Below the pieces are notes generated by a model. The model saw only the letters and a list, made by a program, of their open reading frames with translations. It ran no database searches and was not told the origin of the DNA. Made by a program: the position numbers and the translations under genes. From NCBI GenBank assembly GCA_018669005.1, contig JABJAL010000022.1:1-64000 (forward strand): 64,000 bases of DNA, written 5' to 3'. Positions 43,346 to 52,769 of the stretch are shown one piece after another (positions within the stretch are counted from its first letter, which is position 1; every line of letters begins with the position of its first letter). This DNA comes from Nitrospinaceae bacterium (lineage in GTDB: Bacteria; UBA8248).

Positions 43346-44740
43346 ATGGCAGCGCAATTTACGGCAGGGGAAATTGAAAAGGTGGTTTCGGGGCAATTGG
43401 TCCGGGGCGAGGCCGAGATGACGTCCTCGGGCGTGGGCACGGACACGCGCTCGCTTGGCGCGGGCGAGCTCTTTGTGCCCATCGCCGGGCCTCATTTCGA
43501 CGGCAATGATTTTCTTGCAGATGCCCTGGTGGCCGGGGCGGCGGGATGTCTTGCCGGGCCGGGGCGCGCCCCCGAGGCGGCAGGCGGCAAGTTCGTGGTC
43601 GAGGTCGAGGACACGCTCGGGGCGCTGGGCGATCTGGCCGCCTATCACCGGCGCCGCTTCGATCTGCCCGTGGTGGCGGTGACGGGCAGCAATGGCAAGA
43701 CGACATGCAAGGAGATGATTGGCGCGATCCTGGCCGAGGGGGCCAGTGTCCTCAAGGGCGAGGGGAATTTCAACAATTTCATTGGCCTGCCGCTTCAGGT
43801 GCTTGCGCTTGAGCCCAGGCACGAGCGCGCGGTGTTCGAGATGGGAATGAACCGGTCGGGTGAAATTTCGAGGCTCGCTCAGATTACAGCGCCCAGCATC
43901 GGCGTGATCACGGGGGTGGCGCCTGCGCATCTTGAGGGGCTGGGCTCGATCGAGGCGGTGCGCGAGGCCAAAGGAGAGCTTCTCGAGGTCATGGGCGCGA
44001 GCGGTGTCGCCGTTTTGCCGGGCGAGGATTTGCAGTGCCAGGCTCTGGCCGAGCGTCATCTCAATGCGGGTGGCCGCGTGGTTTCATTTGGCCTTGAGGC
44101 GAGGCGGGATGTCTATGCCACGCGGGTGCAGATGTCGCCCGCAGGGGAAACATCGTTCTTCATTCACTTGGGGGGTGCAGAGGCCGAGGTCTCCCTGCCG
44201 GGCGTGGGGCGCCACAACGTGCTGAATGCGCTGGCGGCGGCCGCCGCCTGTGCAGAGTTGGGCAGCTCGCTTGAGGAGATAGTCCGAGGGCTGGAGAACT
44301 CATCCCGCCCCTCTATGCGGTTGGGTGTCGAGTCTTTCCATGGCGGCGCGCATCTTCTCAACGATGCCTACAACGCGAATCCGACCTCGGTCCGTCTGGC
44401 AATCGAAACGGTGTGCGAGCTAAAGGGTGCGGGCCGGGCCTTCGCGATACTTGGCGATATGAAGGAGCTGGGCGCCTACGAGGAGTTTGCGCACATGGAA
44501 ATTGGCCGCAAGGCGGTGAGCGGGGGCCTCGATTTTCTCGCAGGCGTGGGACCGATGATGCGGCTCGCGGTGGGCGAGGCGCATAAGGCAGGCATGCCCT
44601 TAGAGCAGGCCGAGGTATTTACAACCCCCGAGGAGGCCGCCGCCTGGGCGAATGAATGGGTCCTCCCGGGCGACTGGGTGCTGGTGAAGGGCTCGCGCTC
44701 GATGGAAATGGAACGCGCTGCAGAGGCGCTGAGGGACTGA
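43346..44740 (+). CDS. murF: UDP-MurNAc-tripeptide:D-Ala-D-Ala ligase
   Basis: 464 residues. GVGTDTRSLGAGELFVPIAG, ATP loop VAVTGSNGKTTCKEMIGAIL, LKGEGNFNNFIGLPLQVL, FEMGMNRSGEI, and LLNDAYNANPTSVRLAIE. It adds the D-Ala-D-Ala dipeptide. It starts 3 nt after murE and shares one base with mraY. A ddl gene to make its substrate is not in this cluster. Confidence 0.95.
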   Translation: MAAQFTAGEIEKVVSGQLVRGEAEMTSSGVGTDTRSLGAGELFVPIAGPHFDGNDFLADALVAGAAGCLAGPGRAPEAAGGKFVVEVEDTLGALGDLAAYHRRRFDLPVVAVTGSNGKTTCKEMIGAILAEGASVLKGEGNFNNFIGLPLQVLALEPRHERAVFEMGMNRSGEISRLAQITAPSIGVITGVAPAHLEGLGSIEAVREAKGELLEVMGASGVAVLPGEDLQCQALAERHLNAGGRVVSFGLEARRDVYATRVQMSPAGETSFFIHLGGAEAEVSLPGVGRHNVLNALAAAAACAELGSSLEEIVRGLENSSRPSMRLGVESFHGGAHLLNDAYNANPTSVRLAIETVCELKGAGRAFAILGDMKELGAYEEFAHMEIGRKAVSGGLDFLAGVGPMMRLAVGEAHKAGMPLEQAEVFTTPEEAAAWANEWVLPGDWVLVKGSRSMEMERAAEALRD

Positions 44741-45825
44741 TGCTCTATGCACTAATCGTATCTTTAAGTGAATGGTTCTCCGCCCTGAGCGTATTCCGCT
44801 TCGTTACGTTCCGCACGGCGGTGGCCGTCGTTTTCGGAATGGGGTTGTGTCTCGTTCTCGGGCCGATTCTGATCCGCATGCTCCAAAAGCGCCAAATCGG
44901 CGAGGAGATCCGGATCGATGGGCCCCAAAGTCATTTCTCAAAGGCAGGAACGCCCACCATGGGCGGCATGCTGATTCTCTTTAGTGTGATGGTCTCTGTT
45001 CTTCTGTGGACCGACCTAAGCAATCGCTACGTCTGGTTGTTTCTATTCACGCTGGCCACATTCGGGGCCCTGGGTTTTCTGGACGATTACATGAAGGTCG
45101 TCTTTAAGGACAAAAAAGGCGTCACCCCGCTTCGCAAGTTCGCGCTCCAGGGCATCCTGGGGCTGGTCGTTGGCTGGGCCCTCTGGAGCGGAATGGTCGA
45201 GTCATCGTTCAAGCCGGTTGTGATGTTTCCTTTTTTCAAAAATTTTCACCCCGACATCGGTATCTGGTTTATTCCCTATGCCGCCGTCGTCATCGTGGCG
45301 ACGAGTAACGCTGTGAACCTCACCGACGGCCTCGACGGCCTTGCCATAGGCCCCTACGTGGTGGCGGCGGGCGCCTATCTCGTTTTGAGCTATATCTCCG
45401 GGCATGCCGTGATCTCCCGCTACCTGCTCGTGCTCCCGGTTCGGGGGGCAAGCGAGCTCGCCATCGTTTGTGGTGCGCTCTTTGGCGCCGGACTTGGGTT
45501 TTTATGGTTCAACGCCTATCCGGCGCAAATTTTCATGGGCGATGTTGGCGCGCTGCCGCTTGGTGCAGCGCTCGCCACCATCGCCCTTTCGATCAAACAA
45601 GAAATCCTGCTTTTCCTCGTGGGGGGATTGTTCGTCCTCGAGGCGCTTTCGGTCATTGTCCAAGTTACATCGTTCAAGGCCACGGGCCAGCGAATATTCC
45701 GCATGGCCCCGCTCCACCACCATTTCGAGGAAAAAGGCTGGTCGGAGCCCAAGGTGACGGTGCGTTTTTGGATCGTAGCGGTTGTGCTCGCGCTCTTGAG
45801 CTTGAGCACGCTGAAGTTGAGGTGA
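44740..45825 (+). CDS. mraY: Phospho-MurNAc-pentapeptide transferase
   Basis: 361 residues, about ten membrane helices. KAGTPTMGGMLIL, FLDDYMKVVFKDKKGVTP, NLTDGLDGLAIGP, PAQIFMGDVGALPLGAAL and PLHHHFEEKGWSE are the signature motifs including the catalytic aspartates. It loads MurNAc-pentapeptide on undecaprenyl phosphate to make lipid I. The ATG overlaps the murF stop (TGATG). Confidence 0.97.
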   Translation: MLYALIVSLSEWFSALSVFRFVTFRTAVAVVFGMGLCLVLGPILIRMLQKRQIGEEIRIDGPQSHFSKAGTPTMGGMLILFSVMVSVLLWTDLSNRYVWLFLFTLATFGALGFLDDYMKVVFKDKKGVTPLRKFALQGILGLVVGWALWSGMVESSFKPVVMFPFFKNFHPDIGIWFIPYAAVVIVATSNAVNLTDGLDGLAIGPYVVAAGAYLVLSYISGHAVISRYLLVLPVRGASELAIVCGALFGAGLGFLWFNAYPAQIFMGDVGALPLGAALATIALSIKQEILLFLVGGLFVLEALSVIVQVTSFKATGQRIFRMAPLHHHFEEKGWSEPKVTVRFWIVAVVLALLSLSTLKLR

Positions 45826-47219
45826 GCCGCAACGTGTTGGAGCAGATATCGGCGGCGTGGAAGGAGAGCCTTCCCTCACGCAAGGCCGTTGTGATGGGCA
45901 TGGCCCGCACAGGCCAGGCGGTAGCCGCCGCACTGGTGAAAAGGGGTGCGAAAGTGGTGGCAACAGACATGAACGAGCCGATTGGTCTGGCGGAAAAACT
46001 CCCCGCCGAAGTCACGCTTGAGCTTGGCGCTCATAACGAGGCCACGTTTCGAGAGTGTGATCTTCTTGTCGTGAGCCCCGGCATTCCGGCGACAAATCCA
46101 TTCATCGCCGCTGCCCTTGATGGTGGAGCTGAAGTGATTACAGAGATTGAACTCGCTTTTCGGCTCACCTCGACTCCCATCGTCGCCGTAACGGGAACGA
46201 ACGGGAAAACGACGACGACCGCCATGTTGAGCGGAATTTTGGAGGAGAGCGGTCTGTGCGCTCCCGTTGGCGGGAATATCGGCAGGCCCATGATTGAAGT
46301 GGTCGAGGATAAAGAGGACGAGGCAGATTTTTTTGTGTGCGAGGTGAGCAGCTTTCAGCTCGAATGGGCGCCGTCGCTGCAGCCAAAGGTGGGAATCATG
46401 ACGAATGTTTCACCCGATCATCTTGATCGGCATCCGGTTCTGGGCGAATACGCGGAACTCAAGGCCCGGCTTTTTGCCAACCAGGGTCCCGGGGACGCCA
46501 AGGTGATCAATGCGGACGACCCGCTCACCGCACGCTATATCCCAGGTGGCGAGCAGCAATCTCTTGCCTTCAGTCGACGACACGCTCCTCGGCGGGGTGC
46601 ATATGCCGATGATGGTGTCGTCTACCTTGTCGAGGACGGTGAGCTAGAGCGGGTATGTGCTGTTGAAGAGCTAGCCGTTCCCGGCGTTCATAACCTTGAG
46701 AATTTTCTGGCGGCCTGCGCTGCCGCGCGTTTCCTTGGCGTGGGGGCCGAGAGTATGGCGAGCCTGGCCCGAGGGTTCGAGGGTATGCCGCATCGCATGG
46801 AAATAGTTGCGAACATCGGCGGCGTTACCTGGGTGAACGATTCAAAGGGAACGAACGTGGGTGCGACTGCAATGAGTCTGTTGAGTGTTGAGAGTGGTGT
46901 TTTGCTCATCGTTGGCGGGAAGGACAAGGGCTCGGATCTGACGCCGCTCCTGGAGCCCGCTAGGGATCGGGTGAGGAAGATGTACGTGATTGGTGAGGCA
47001 GGAGAGCGCTTCTCTGAATTTTTTAAAGGTGCCGTCCCTGTGGAAAACGCTCAAACGCTTAATGAGGCGGTACGTCGGGCCGCTGGCGAAGGCCGGGCGG
47101 GTGAGACGGTACTGCTCTCTCCTGCTTGCTCAAGCTTCGATCAGTTTAAAGATTTTGAAAATCGCGGCGATGTTTTTCGCGAGATGGTTAAAGCACTTGC
47201 CGCAGGAGATCGTTCATGA
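45822..47219 (+). CDS. murD: UDP-MurNAc-L-Ala:D-Glu ligase
   Basis: 465 residues from GTG 45822, which overlaps the mraY stop. GMARTGQAVAAALVKRGAKV, LVVSPGIPATNPFIAAAL, ATP loop IVAVTGTNGKTTTTAML, NIGRPMIEVVED, NVSPDHLDRHPVLGEYAELK and WVNDSKGTNVGATAMSL are present. The same frame is open far upstream inside mraY, but that extension is not protein-like. The stop overlaps ftsW by 4 nt. Confidence 0.95.
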   Translation: MSRNVLEQISAAWKESLPSRKAVVMGMARTGQAVAAALVKRGAKVVATDMNEPIGLAEKLPAEVTLELGAHNEATFRECDLLVVSPGIPATNPFIAAALDGGAEVITEIELAFRLTSTPIVAVTGTNGKTTTTAMLSGILEESGLCAPVGGNIGRPMIEVVEDKEDEADFFVCEVSSFQLEWAPSLQPKVGIMTNVSPDHLDRHPVLGEYAELKARLFANQGPGDAKVINADDPLTARYIPGGEQQSLAFSRRHAPRRGAYADDGVVYLVEDGELERVCAVEELAVPGVHNLENFLAACAAARFLGVGAESMASLARGFEGMPHRMEIVANIGGVTWVNDSKGTNVGATAMSLLSVESGVLLIVGGKDKGSDLTPLLEPARDRVRKMYVIGEAGERFSEFFKGAVPVENAQTLNEAVRRAAGEGRAGETVLLSPACSSFDQFKDFENRGDVFREMVKALAAGDRS

Positions 47220-48385
47220 ACAGAAACGGCCTCGACCCCGTGATTTTCACCTGCACCCTGGGGCTCATGGCGTTCGGAATCGTGATGATCTACAGCACGA
47301 GCCATATCCTTGCGCTGGATCGATATGGCGATCCATATCATTTCGTAAAGCGGCACATCATGTGGGCGGCGCTTGGCGTGGCTTTAATGCTTTTTATATC
47401 GCGAATCGATGTCAGGTATCTGAGGCGGCTGGCGTTTCCCGCCCTTGTGGCCTCTGTCGTGGGATTGTTGCTCGTTTTTGTTCCGGGCATCGGAAAAGAG
47501 GCTGGCGGCGCGCGGCGCTGGCTCTCCCTCGGCCCCTTGAGTGTTCAGCCCGCTGAATTTGCCAAGCTCGGGTTGGTGTTTTTTCTCGCGCATTTTCTTT
47601 CCATCAAAGGCGAGCGTTTGCGGGATATCAAGTACGGGTTTCTCCCGACAGTGGTATTCACGGGGATTGTTCTTGTCCTGGTGCTCGCGCAACCGGATCT
47701 GGGAACGGCGATTTTAATCGCGGCCGTTGTAGGAATGATGCTCTTTATAGCGGGCGCGAGATGGTGGCATTTGACGGGGTGCGCCCTTTTGGTCTCGCCT
47801 GTTCTCTACTGGATGATTTTCGCGGTCCCGTGGCGAAGGCAACGAGTATTAGCGTTTCTCGATCCGTTCGCGGTGGCACAGAACGCGGGTTATCAACTCG
47901 TCCAGTCTCTGTTGGCGATGGCTCGCGGTGGAATAGTGGGTATGGGGCTCGGTGAGGGCAAGCAAAAGCTTTTTTACCTTCCCGAGGCGCATACGGATTT
48001 TATTTACGCGGTGGTTGGCGAGGAACTCGGACTCATCGGCGGAATTTTTATTGCGATTGTATTCGCAATCATTCTCTATCGGGGAATTTGTGTGGCCGTG
48101 CAATGCACGGATTCATTTAGTGCCTTGCTTGCTGCGGGGCTCACCCTGATCGTAGCGCTTCAAGGGTTGTTCAACATGTCTGTCGCTGCGGGACTGGTTC
48201 CCACCACGGGCGTTCCGCTTCCGCTGGTTAGTTTGGGGGGAAGCTCTCTTGTCACGACGTTGGCGGCGATGGGTTTTCTCCTTTCGATTGCGGCGGGCGG
48301 CGGTGTTGTGTCTTTTTCGGGAAGGCAGAGCTCGTCAGCTTCGTCCTCGTCAAGTCTCCGCGAGAACCCTGGTGGGGAGGCGTGA
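47216..48385 (+). CDS. ftsW: Septal glycosyltransferase FtsW
   Basis: 389 residues, about ten membrane helices, SEDS family. GIVMIYSTS, GGARRWLSLGPLSVQPAEFAKL with the essential Asp-rich periplasmic loop downstream (AQPDLGTAI), FLPEAHTDFIYAVVGEELG-type motif (LPEAHTDFIYAV) and TTGVPLPLVSLGGSS. Polymerises septal glycan with FtsI. The call FtsW rather than RodA rests on its dcw position. A serine-rich cytoplasmic tail ends the protein. Confidence 0.94.
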   Translation: MNRNGLDPVIFTCTLGLMAFGIVMIYSTSHILALDRYGDPYHFVKRHIMWAALGVALMLFISRIDVRYLRRLAFPALVASVVGLLLVFVPGIGKEAGGARRWLSLGPLSVQPAEFAKLGLVFFLAHFLSIKGERLRDIKYGFLPTVVFTGIVLVLVLAQPDLGTAILIAAVVGMMLFIAGARWWHLTGCALLVSPVLYWMIFAVPWRRQRVLAFLDPFAVAQNAGYQLVQSLLAMARGGIVGMGLGEGKQKLFYLPEAHTDFIYAVVGEELGLIGGIFIAIVFAIILYRGICVAVQCTDSFSALLAAGLTLIVALQGLFNMSVAAGLVPTTGVPLPLVSLGGSSLVTTLAAMGFLLSIAAGGGVVSFSGRQSSSASSSSSLRENPGGEA

Positions 48386-49476
48386 GCGATATGCGTTTAT
48401 TGATAGCGGGGGGCGGAACGGGCGGCCATCTTTATCCGGGCATTGCCGTGGCGAAGGCCTGGCTGCAATCCGGTCCCGAGCACAGTGTTCTGTTTGTGGG
48501 CACGGAGCGAGGGATTGAGGCGCGTGTGCTTCCGAAGGAGGGTTTGCCGCTTGAGACCATCTCGGCCGCCGGGTTATTTGGCAAATCGTTTCTTCAAAAG
48601 ATCAAGGGCGCGGTTTTGTTGATTCGGGGGATTTTTCAATCGATGGGTATTGTCGGGCGCTTTAACCCCAATGTTGTACTTGGCGTGGGTGGATATGCCA
48701 GCGCGCCGGCGGTAGTTGCCTCATGGCTGAGGAGGCGGCCCATTGTGTTGATGGAGCAAAACGCCATGCCGGGAGCCGCGAATCGTCTTCTGTCGAGGTT
48801 GGCGGACCGAGTCGCCGTTTGCCTGCCTGGGGCGGCGAATTATTTTTCGCCGGAAAAAGTTGTTGAGACGGGGCTTCCCTTGAGAGATGAAATCGAGCAG
48901 GGCGCCGAGCGGGTGGAGGCGTCGTGGGAAGGTCCGCTTCGGGTTCTCGTTTTTGGCGGAAGCCAGGGGGCTCAGGCGATTAATACGGCGGTGGCCGAGG
49001 CGCTTGATCTTCTCGGCGAGCAGGCGAGCAATTTCGAGTTTGTGCATCAGACGGGGGAAGACGATTTGGAGCGGATGCGCGGCGCGTATGAGAGGGCGGG
49101 TGTTGAGGGTGAGGTCCTCCCGTTCCTCTACGACATGGCCGAGCGTTATCGGTGGGCGCACATGGCTGTGGCCCGGTCTGGGGCGATGACGGTGGGCGAG
49201 GTGGCGGCGATGGGCCTGCCTGCTCTTTTGATTCCACTTCCCACCGCCACCCACGGTCACCAAGAGATGAATGCGCGGCAGCTTGCCGAGGCGGGCGCAG
49301 CCCGAATGATTCTTCAATCTGATTTAAGCGGGGCCTCGTTGGCGAAATCTTTGCTGGAAATGAACGCTGATCGCTCGCAACTGGCCGAGATGTCGCGCCG
49401 GGCGCAGCACACTATTACCAGCAACGGGGCGGGAAAAGTGAACGAATTGTGCCGAAAAACGGCCCAGGCGGCTTGA
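48382..49476 (+). CDS. murG: UDP-GlcNAc:lipid I GlcNAc transferase
   Basis: 364 residues, GT-B fold. LLIAGGGTGGHLYPGIAVA, GVGGYASAPAVVASWL, LMEQNAMPGAANRLLSRLAD, VFGGSQGAQAIN and ARSGAMTVGEVAAMGLPALLIPLP. It makes lipid II on the inner membrane face. GTG 48382 overlaps the ftsW stop; ATG 48391, three codons later, is an alternative. Confidence 0.96.
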   Translation: MSDMRLLIAGGGTGGHLYPGIAVAKAWLQSGPEHSVLFVGTERGIEARVLPKEGLPLETISAAGLFGKSFLQKIKGAVLLIRGIFQSMGIVGRFNPNVVLGVGGYASAPAVVASWLRRRPIVLMEQNAMPGAANRLLSRLADRVAVCLPGAANYFSPEKVVETGLPLRDEIEQGAERVEASWEGPLRVLVFGGSQGAQAINTAVAEALDLLGEQASNFEFVHQTGEDDLERMRGAYERAGVEGEVLPFLYDMAERYRWAHMAVARSGAMTVGEVAAMGLPALLIPLPTATHGHQEMNARQLAEAGAARMILQSDLSGASLAKSLLEMNADRSQLAEMSRRAQHTITSNGAGKVNELCRKTAQAA

Positions 49477-49489
49477 GGAGAATGGAAAC

Positions 49490-50920
49490 GTGATCAAACT
49501 GGGGTCGCAATCTCATCCGATGCTTCGCCATTCGCGGCGTGTGCATTTCGTTGGCATCGGCGGGACGGGCATGTGCGGCATCGCGGAGGTTCTTATCAAT
49601 CTCGGCTATGAGGTGAGCGGCTCGGATATCGCGCAGAGCGAGGCCGTTATCCGGCTCCAGGGGCTCGGCGCCAAAGTGGTGGTGGGCCACTATGCCAATA
49701 ATGTTGAGGACGTCGATATCGTCGTCTACAGCTCGGCGGTGACACATGAAAATGTGGAGGTGGCCGAGGCGCGCAAAAAAAGAATCCCCCTGGTGCGGCG
49801 AGCCGCAATGCTCGCCGAGCTCATGCGGATGAAATACAGCATCGCCGTTGCCGGCACGCACGGCAAGACGACCACCACCTCGCTGGTGGCGTCCGTTCTG
49901 GCCGAGGCGGATCTCGATCCAACGGTGGTGGTCGGAGGTCGCCTCAACGCAATTGGGGCCAACGCACGACTCGGGGAGGGCGAATATCTCGTCGCCGAGG
50001 CAGATGAGAGCGACGGAACATTTTTGAGCCTTATGCCCGCGATATCGATTGTCACGAATATTGATCCCGAGCATCTGGAGTTCTACGGAGACTTCGAGAC
50101 GCTTAAAGGGGCTTTCCTTGAATTTATCAACAAAGTGCCGTTCTACGGATTCTCCGTTCTGTGCCTGGATCATCAGACCATTCAGGAGCTGATTCCCCAA
50201 ATCGAGCGGCGTTTTTATACCTACGGATTCGGGAGCCAGGCCGACTACGTGGGCGAGAACTATAGCTATGACAACGGGGAGGCCATTTTTTCTGTCCGCC
50301 ATCATGACAAGAGGATGGGCGATATCCATCTGAGTATCCCCGGGCGCCACAATGCCATGAACGCTCTGGCTGCGGTGGCGGTGGCGAATGAACTTGATGT
50401 TCCTTTCGACGCCATCCAGGCGGGTTTATGGGATTTCGCGGGCATCGGACGCCGCTTGGAGCAGATTGGGGAAGTCAACAACATCGTATTTATGGATGAC
50501 TACGGACACCACCCCGAGGAAATTAGGGTGACCCTTCTCGCGCTCAAGGAAGCCTGGCCCGACAGGCGGCTGGTTGTTCTATTTCAACCCCACAGATATT
50601 CCCGGACGGTGCAGCTTGGGGAGGCATTTCACACCGCTTTTTACGACTCGGACGTTTTGTTTCTCGCGCCGATTTATGCCGCAGGCGAGGAGCCGATCGA
50701 GGGCGTTTCCTCGGAAACGATTGGGGAAGGTGTTCGAGCGCATGGGCACAAGTTTTGTGAGGAAGTGAGCGACCTTATTGATGGCGCACGCCGGATTTCC
50801 TTGGAGATTAAGAGCGGCGATCTGGTCCTCACCCTGGGTGCGGGAGATGTCTGGAAGGTGGGCAAGAGTTTGCTGGATATGGAGCAAAAAAAATCTGGCC
50901 GGACGGAGAAGGCCGGGTGA
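49490..50920 (+). CDS. murC: UDP-MurNAc:L-Ala ligase
   Basis: 476 residues. VHFVGIGGTGMCGIAEVL (UDP-binding), ATP loop IAVAGTHGKTTTTSLVASVL, AEADESDGTFLSL, NIDPEHLEFYGDFE, GRHNAMNALAAVAVA, and MDDYGHHPEEIRVTL. First amino-acid addition to UDP-MurNAc. GTG start with GAGGAG about 11 nt upstream. Its GTGA end overlaps the murB start. Confidence 0.96.
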   Translation: MIKLGSQSHPMLRHSRRVHFVGIGGTGMCGIAEVLINLGYEVSGSDIAQSEAVIRLQGLGAKVVVGHYANNVEDVDIVVYSSAVTHENVEVAEARKKRIPLVRRAAMLAELMRMKYSIAVAGTHGKTTTTSLVASVLAEADLDPTVVVGGRLNAIGANARLGEGEYLVAEADESDGTFLSLMPAISIVTNIDPEHLEFYGDFETLKGAFLEFINKVPFYGFSVLCLDHQTIQELIPQIERRFYTYGFGSQADYVGENYSYDNGEAIFSVRHHDKRMGDIHLSIPGRHNAMNALAAVAVANELDVPFDAIQAGLWDFAGIGRRLEQIGEVNNIVFMDDYGHHPEEIRVTLLALKEAWPDRRLVVLFQPHRYSRTVQLGEAFHTAFYDSDVLFLAPIYAAGEEPIEGVSSETIGEGVRAHGHKFCEEVSDLIDGARRISLEIKSGDLVLTLGAGDVWKVGKSLLDMEQKKSGRTEKAG

Positions 50921-51870
50921 GCGCGAATATGTTGGAGGTGAATGTGGCGATGGGCCTAAAGGACAAACTGAGCGGGCTGGGCTGTGAGTTTCGCCTCGAT
51001 GAGTCGCTATCAGGCTACACCACCTTTCAGGTGGGAGGGCCAGCAGATGCGCTCGCGCTGCCTGGCGATGAGAAGGAGCTCGTGGCGCTGCTTGAGGGTT
51101 GCCGCGCCGAGGCGCTACCCATGACGGTGCTCGGTGGCGGGGCGAATACGCTTGTGCGCGACGGTGGTGTGCGCGGAGTCGTGATTCGCCTCGATAAAGG
51201 ATTTCGAGGGATTGCGCTTGATCAAAATGCGCCGGGCGGCCCCGCAATAGAGGCGGGGGCGGGCGTAAAGATTCCCGCGCTGGTGCGATTTGCCGCCGAG
51301 GGCGGGTGGCAGGGTGTGGAGTGTCTTTCCGGTGTTCCAGGGACGGTTGGCGGTGCGCTGGCGATGAACGCAGGCGGGGCCGAGAAATTCATTGGCGAGG
51401 CGGTCGAGAGTGTCCGCTGGGTACGCCTGGCGCAAGGCTGTGTCGCGGAGCTTCCCGCCCAGCAGATTAATTTTTCTTACCGAAACGCGCATTTGCCCGA
51501 GCCGGGAATCGTCACAAGTGTTCGCTTCCGGGTGGTACAGGGAGAGCCTGAAAAATTACGAGAGTTGCTGCAGCGCGACGCCCGCTCTCGGCGCGAGCGT
51601 CAGCCCTGGGGGCTGCCTTGCGCGGGTTCGATCTTCAGGAATCCTCCGGGCGCGCGCGCGGGCCTTCTCGTTGAGGAAGCTGGCCTCAAAGGCAAGCGCA
51701 TAGGTGGCGCCGAAGTGAGTGAGGTGCACGGCAACTTTATCGTCAACCGGGGTGGTGCGCGGGCGGCCGATGTACTCGCGCTAATCGACTTCGTGCGCGG
51801 GGAGATAAAGAGGCGGCATGGCATCGAGCTCGTGCTGGAGCTTCAGGTCATCGGGGAGGATGAATCATGA
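50917..51870 (+). CDS. murB: UDP-N-acetylenolpyruvoylglucosamine reductase
   Basis: 317 residues, FAD-dependent. SGYTTFQVGGPADALALP, MTVLGGGANTLVRDGGVRG, ECLSGVPGTVGGALAMNAG, FSYRNAHLPEPGIV, GSIFRNPPG with the catalytic Ser, and HGNFIVNRGGARAADVLALI. It reduces enolpyruvyl-UDP-GlcNAc to UDP-MurNAc, completing the MurA product. GTG start overlaps murC; ATG 50929 is possible. ATGA overlap with ftsQ. Confidence 0.95.
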   Translation: MSANMLEVNVAMGLKDKLSGLGCEFRLDESLSGYTTFQVGGPADALALPGDEKELVALLEGCRAEALPMTVLGGGANTLVRDGGVRGVVIRLDKGFRGIALDQNAPGGPAIEAGAGVKIPALVRFAAEGGWQGVECLSGVPGTVGGALAMNAGGAEKFIGEAVESVRWVRLAQGCVAELPAQQINFSYRNAHLPEPGIVTSVRFRVVQGEPEKLRELLQRDARSRRERQPWGLPCAGSIFRNPPGARAGLLVEEAGLKGKRIGGAEVSEVHGNFIVNRGGARAADVLALIDFVRGEIKRRHGIELVLELQVIGEDES

Positions 51871-52769
51871 ACCGCCCAGCGTTGAAGTTGCGAAAATTTA
51901 AAATGCGAGGCAAAGGAGCCCGCTTGCATAAAAAGAGCGCGCTCGCCCCTCAGGCGGCACAAGGACGAAGGGCGGCGGCCCGTACCAAGGCGCTTCGCAC
52001 TGCGCCCAAAGGCGCCTGGCTTTGGCCTGCGATAGGCATTCTCGTGTTTGTCGAGATCATTCTCCTTGGCGGCCACGCTGTACGTTGGGCGATGACGAGC
52101 CCGCGCTTTGTGCTGGGCGAGGTAAAAATCGTTGGACACAAAATTCTTGCGCCCGAGTTGCTCGTAAAAAGTGCGGGTCTCGTATCTGGAGCAAACCTTT
52201 TCGGGATGGATATAGAGCGAATCCGTATCCGTATCGAGTCCAATCCCTGGGTGCGCCGAACGAGTATTCGGAAAACGCCGCCCAACACCCTCCGCATTGA
52301 AATAGAGGAGCGCGAGCCTGTTGCTCTCATTGATCGCAAGGCCGGGTTGGCTGTGGATATAGAGGGTGTGATCCTCGGGTCGCTCCCCGAAACAAAGGGG
52401 AATTGTCTACCCCTTCTCGAAGGGTTTTCAAGCAAGGGCGTCAAGCCCGGAGATCAACTTAAGAAAGCGGGATTCGGCGTGGCCGTCGCGGCAGCGTCTT
52501 TATTTTCAGGGGGCCCGCTTGGAAGGCGGGAGTGTTTGTCCGTCAGGGCGGCCGGTGGCGGCCACTTTAAGATACGGGCGCTAGGGGGAAAGGTGAATCT
52601 ATTGGTAAGCGAAGAGCAGATGGCGTCTCAAGCCGCCCGTTTTCATGCGGTGGCCGCAAAAATCCTGAAGGAGAAGAAACAATCCGCCGCCCCTTTACAC
52701 ATGGACCTTACGTTTCCGGGCCGGATTGTCATTCGGTCGGTTAATCAAGATGGAGGGCTGAGAGGATGA
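51867..52769 (+). CDS. ftsQ: Cell division protein FtsQ
   Basis: 300 residues: a strongly basic cytoplasmic head of about 48 residues, one transmembrane helix (about 50-72), a POTRA domain (VLGEVKIVGHKILAPELLVKSAG, NPWVRRTSIRKTPPNTLRIEIEEREPVALI) and the FtsQ beta domain. It links FtsL/FtsI/FtsW to the Z ring. It follows murB directly; the ddl gene often found between them is absent. Confidence 0.9.
   Translation: MNRPALKLRKFKMRGKGARLHKKSALAPQAAQGRRAAARTKALRTAPKGAWLWPAIGILVFVEIILLGGHAVRWAMTSPRFVLGEVKIVGHKILAPELLVKSAGLVSGANLFGMDIERIRIRIESNPWVRRTSIRKTPPNTLRIEIEEREPVALIDRKAGLAVDIEGVILGSLPETKGNCLPLLEGFSSKGVKPGDQLKKAGFGVAVAAASLFSGGPLGRRECLSVRAAGGGHFKIRALGGKVNLLVSEEQMASQAARFHAVAAKILKEKKQSAAPLHMDLTFPGRIVIRSVNQDGGLRG

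Noticed and set aside
45468-45821. Long in-frame extension of murD inside mraY
   Set aside because: It lies entirely within mraY, whose membrane-protein motifs are intact, and the extension is not protein-like; GTG 45822 gives a normal MurD length.
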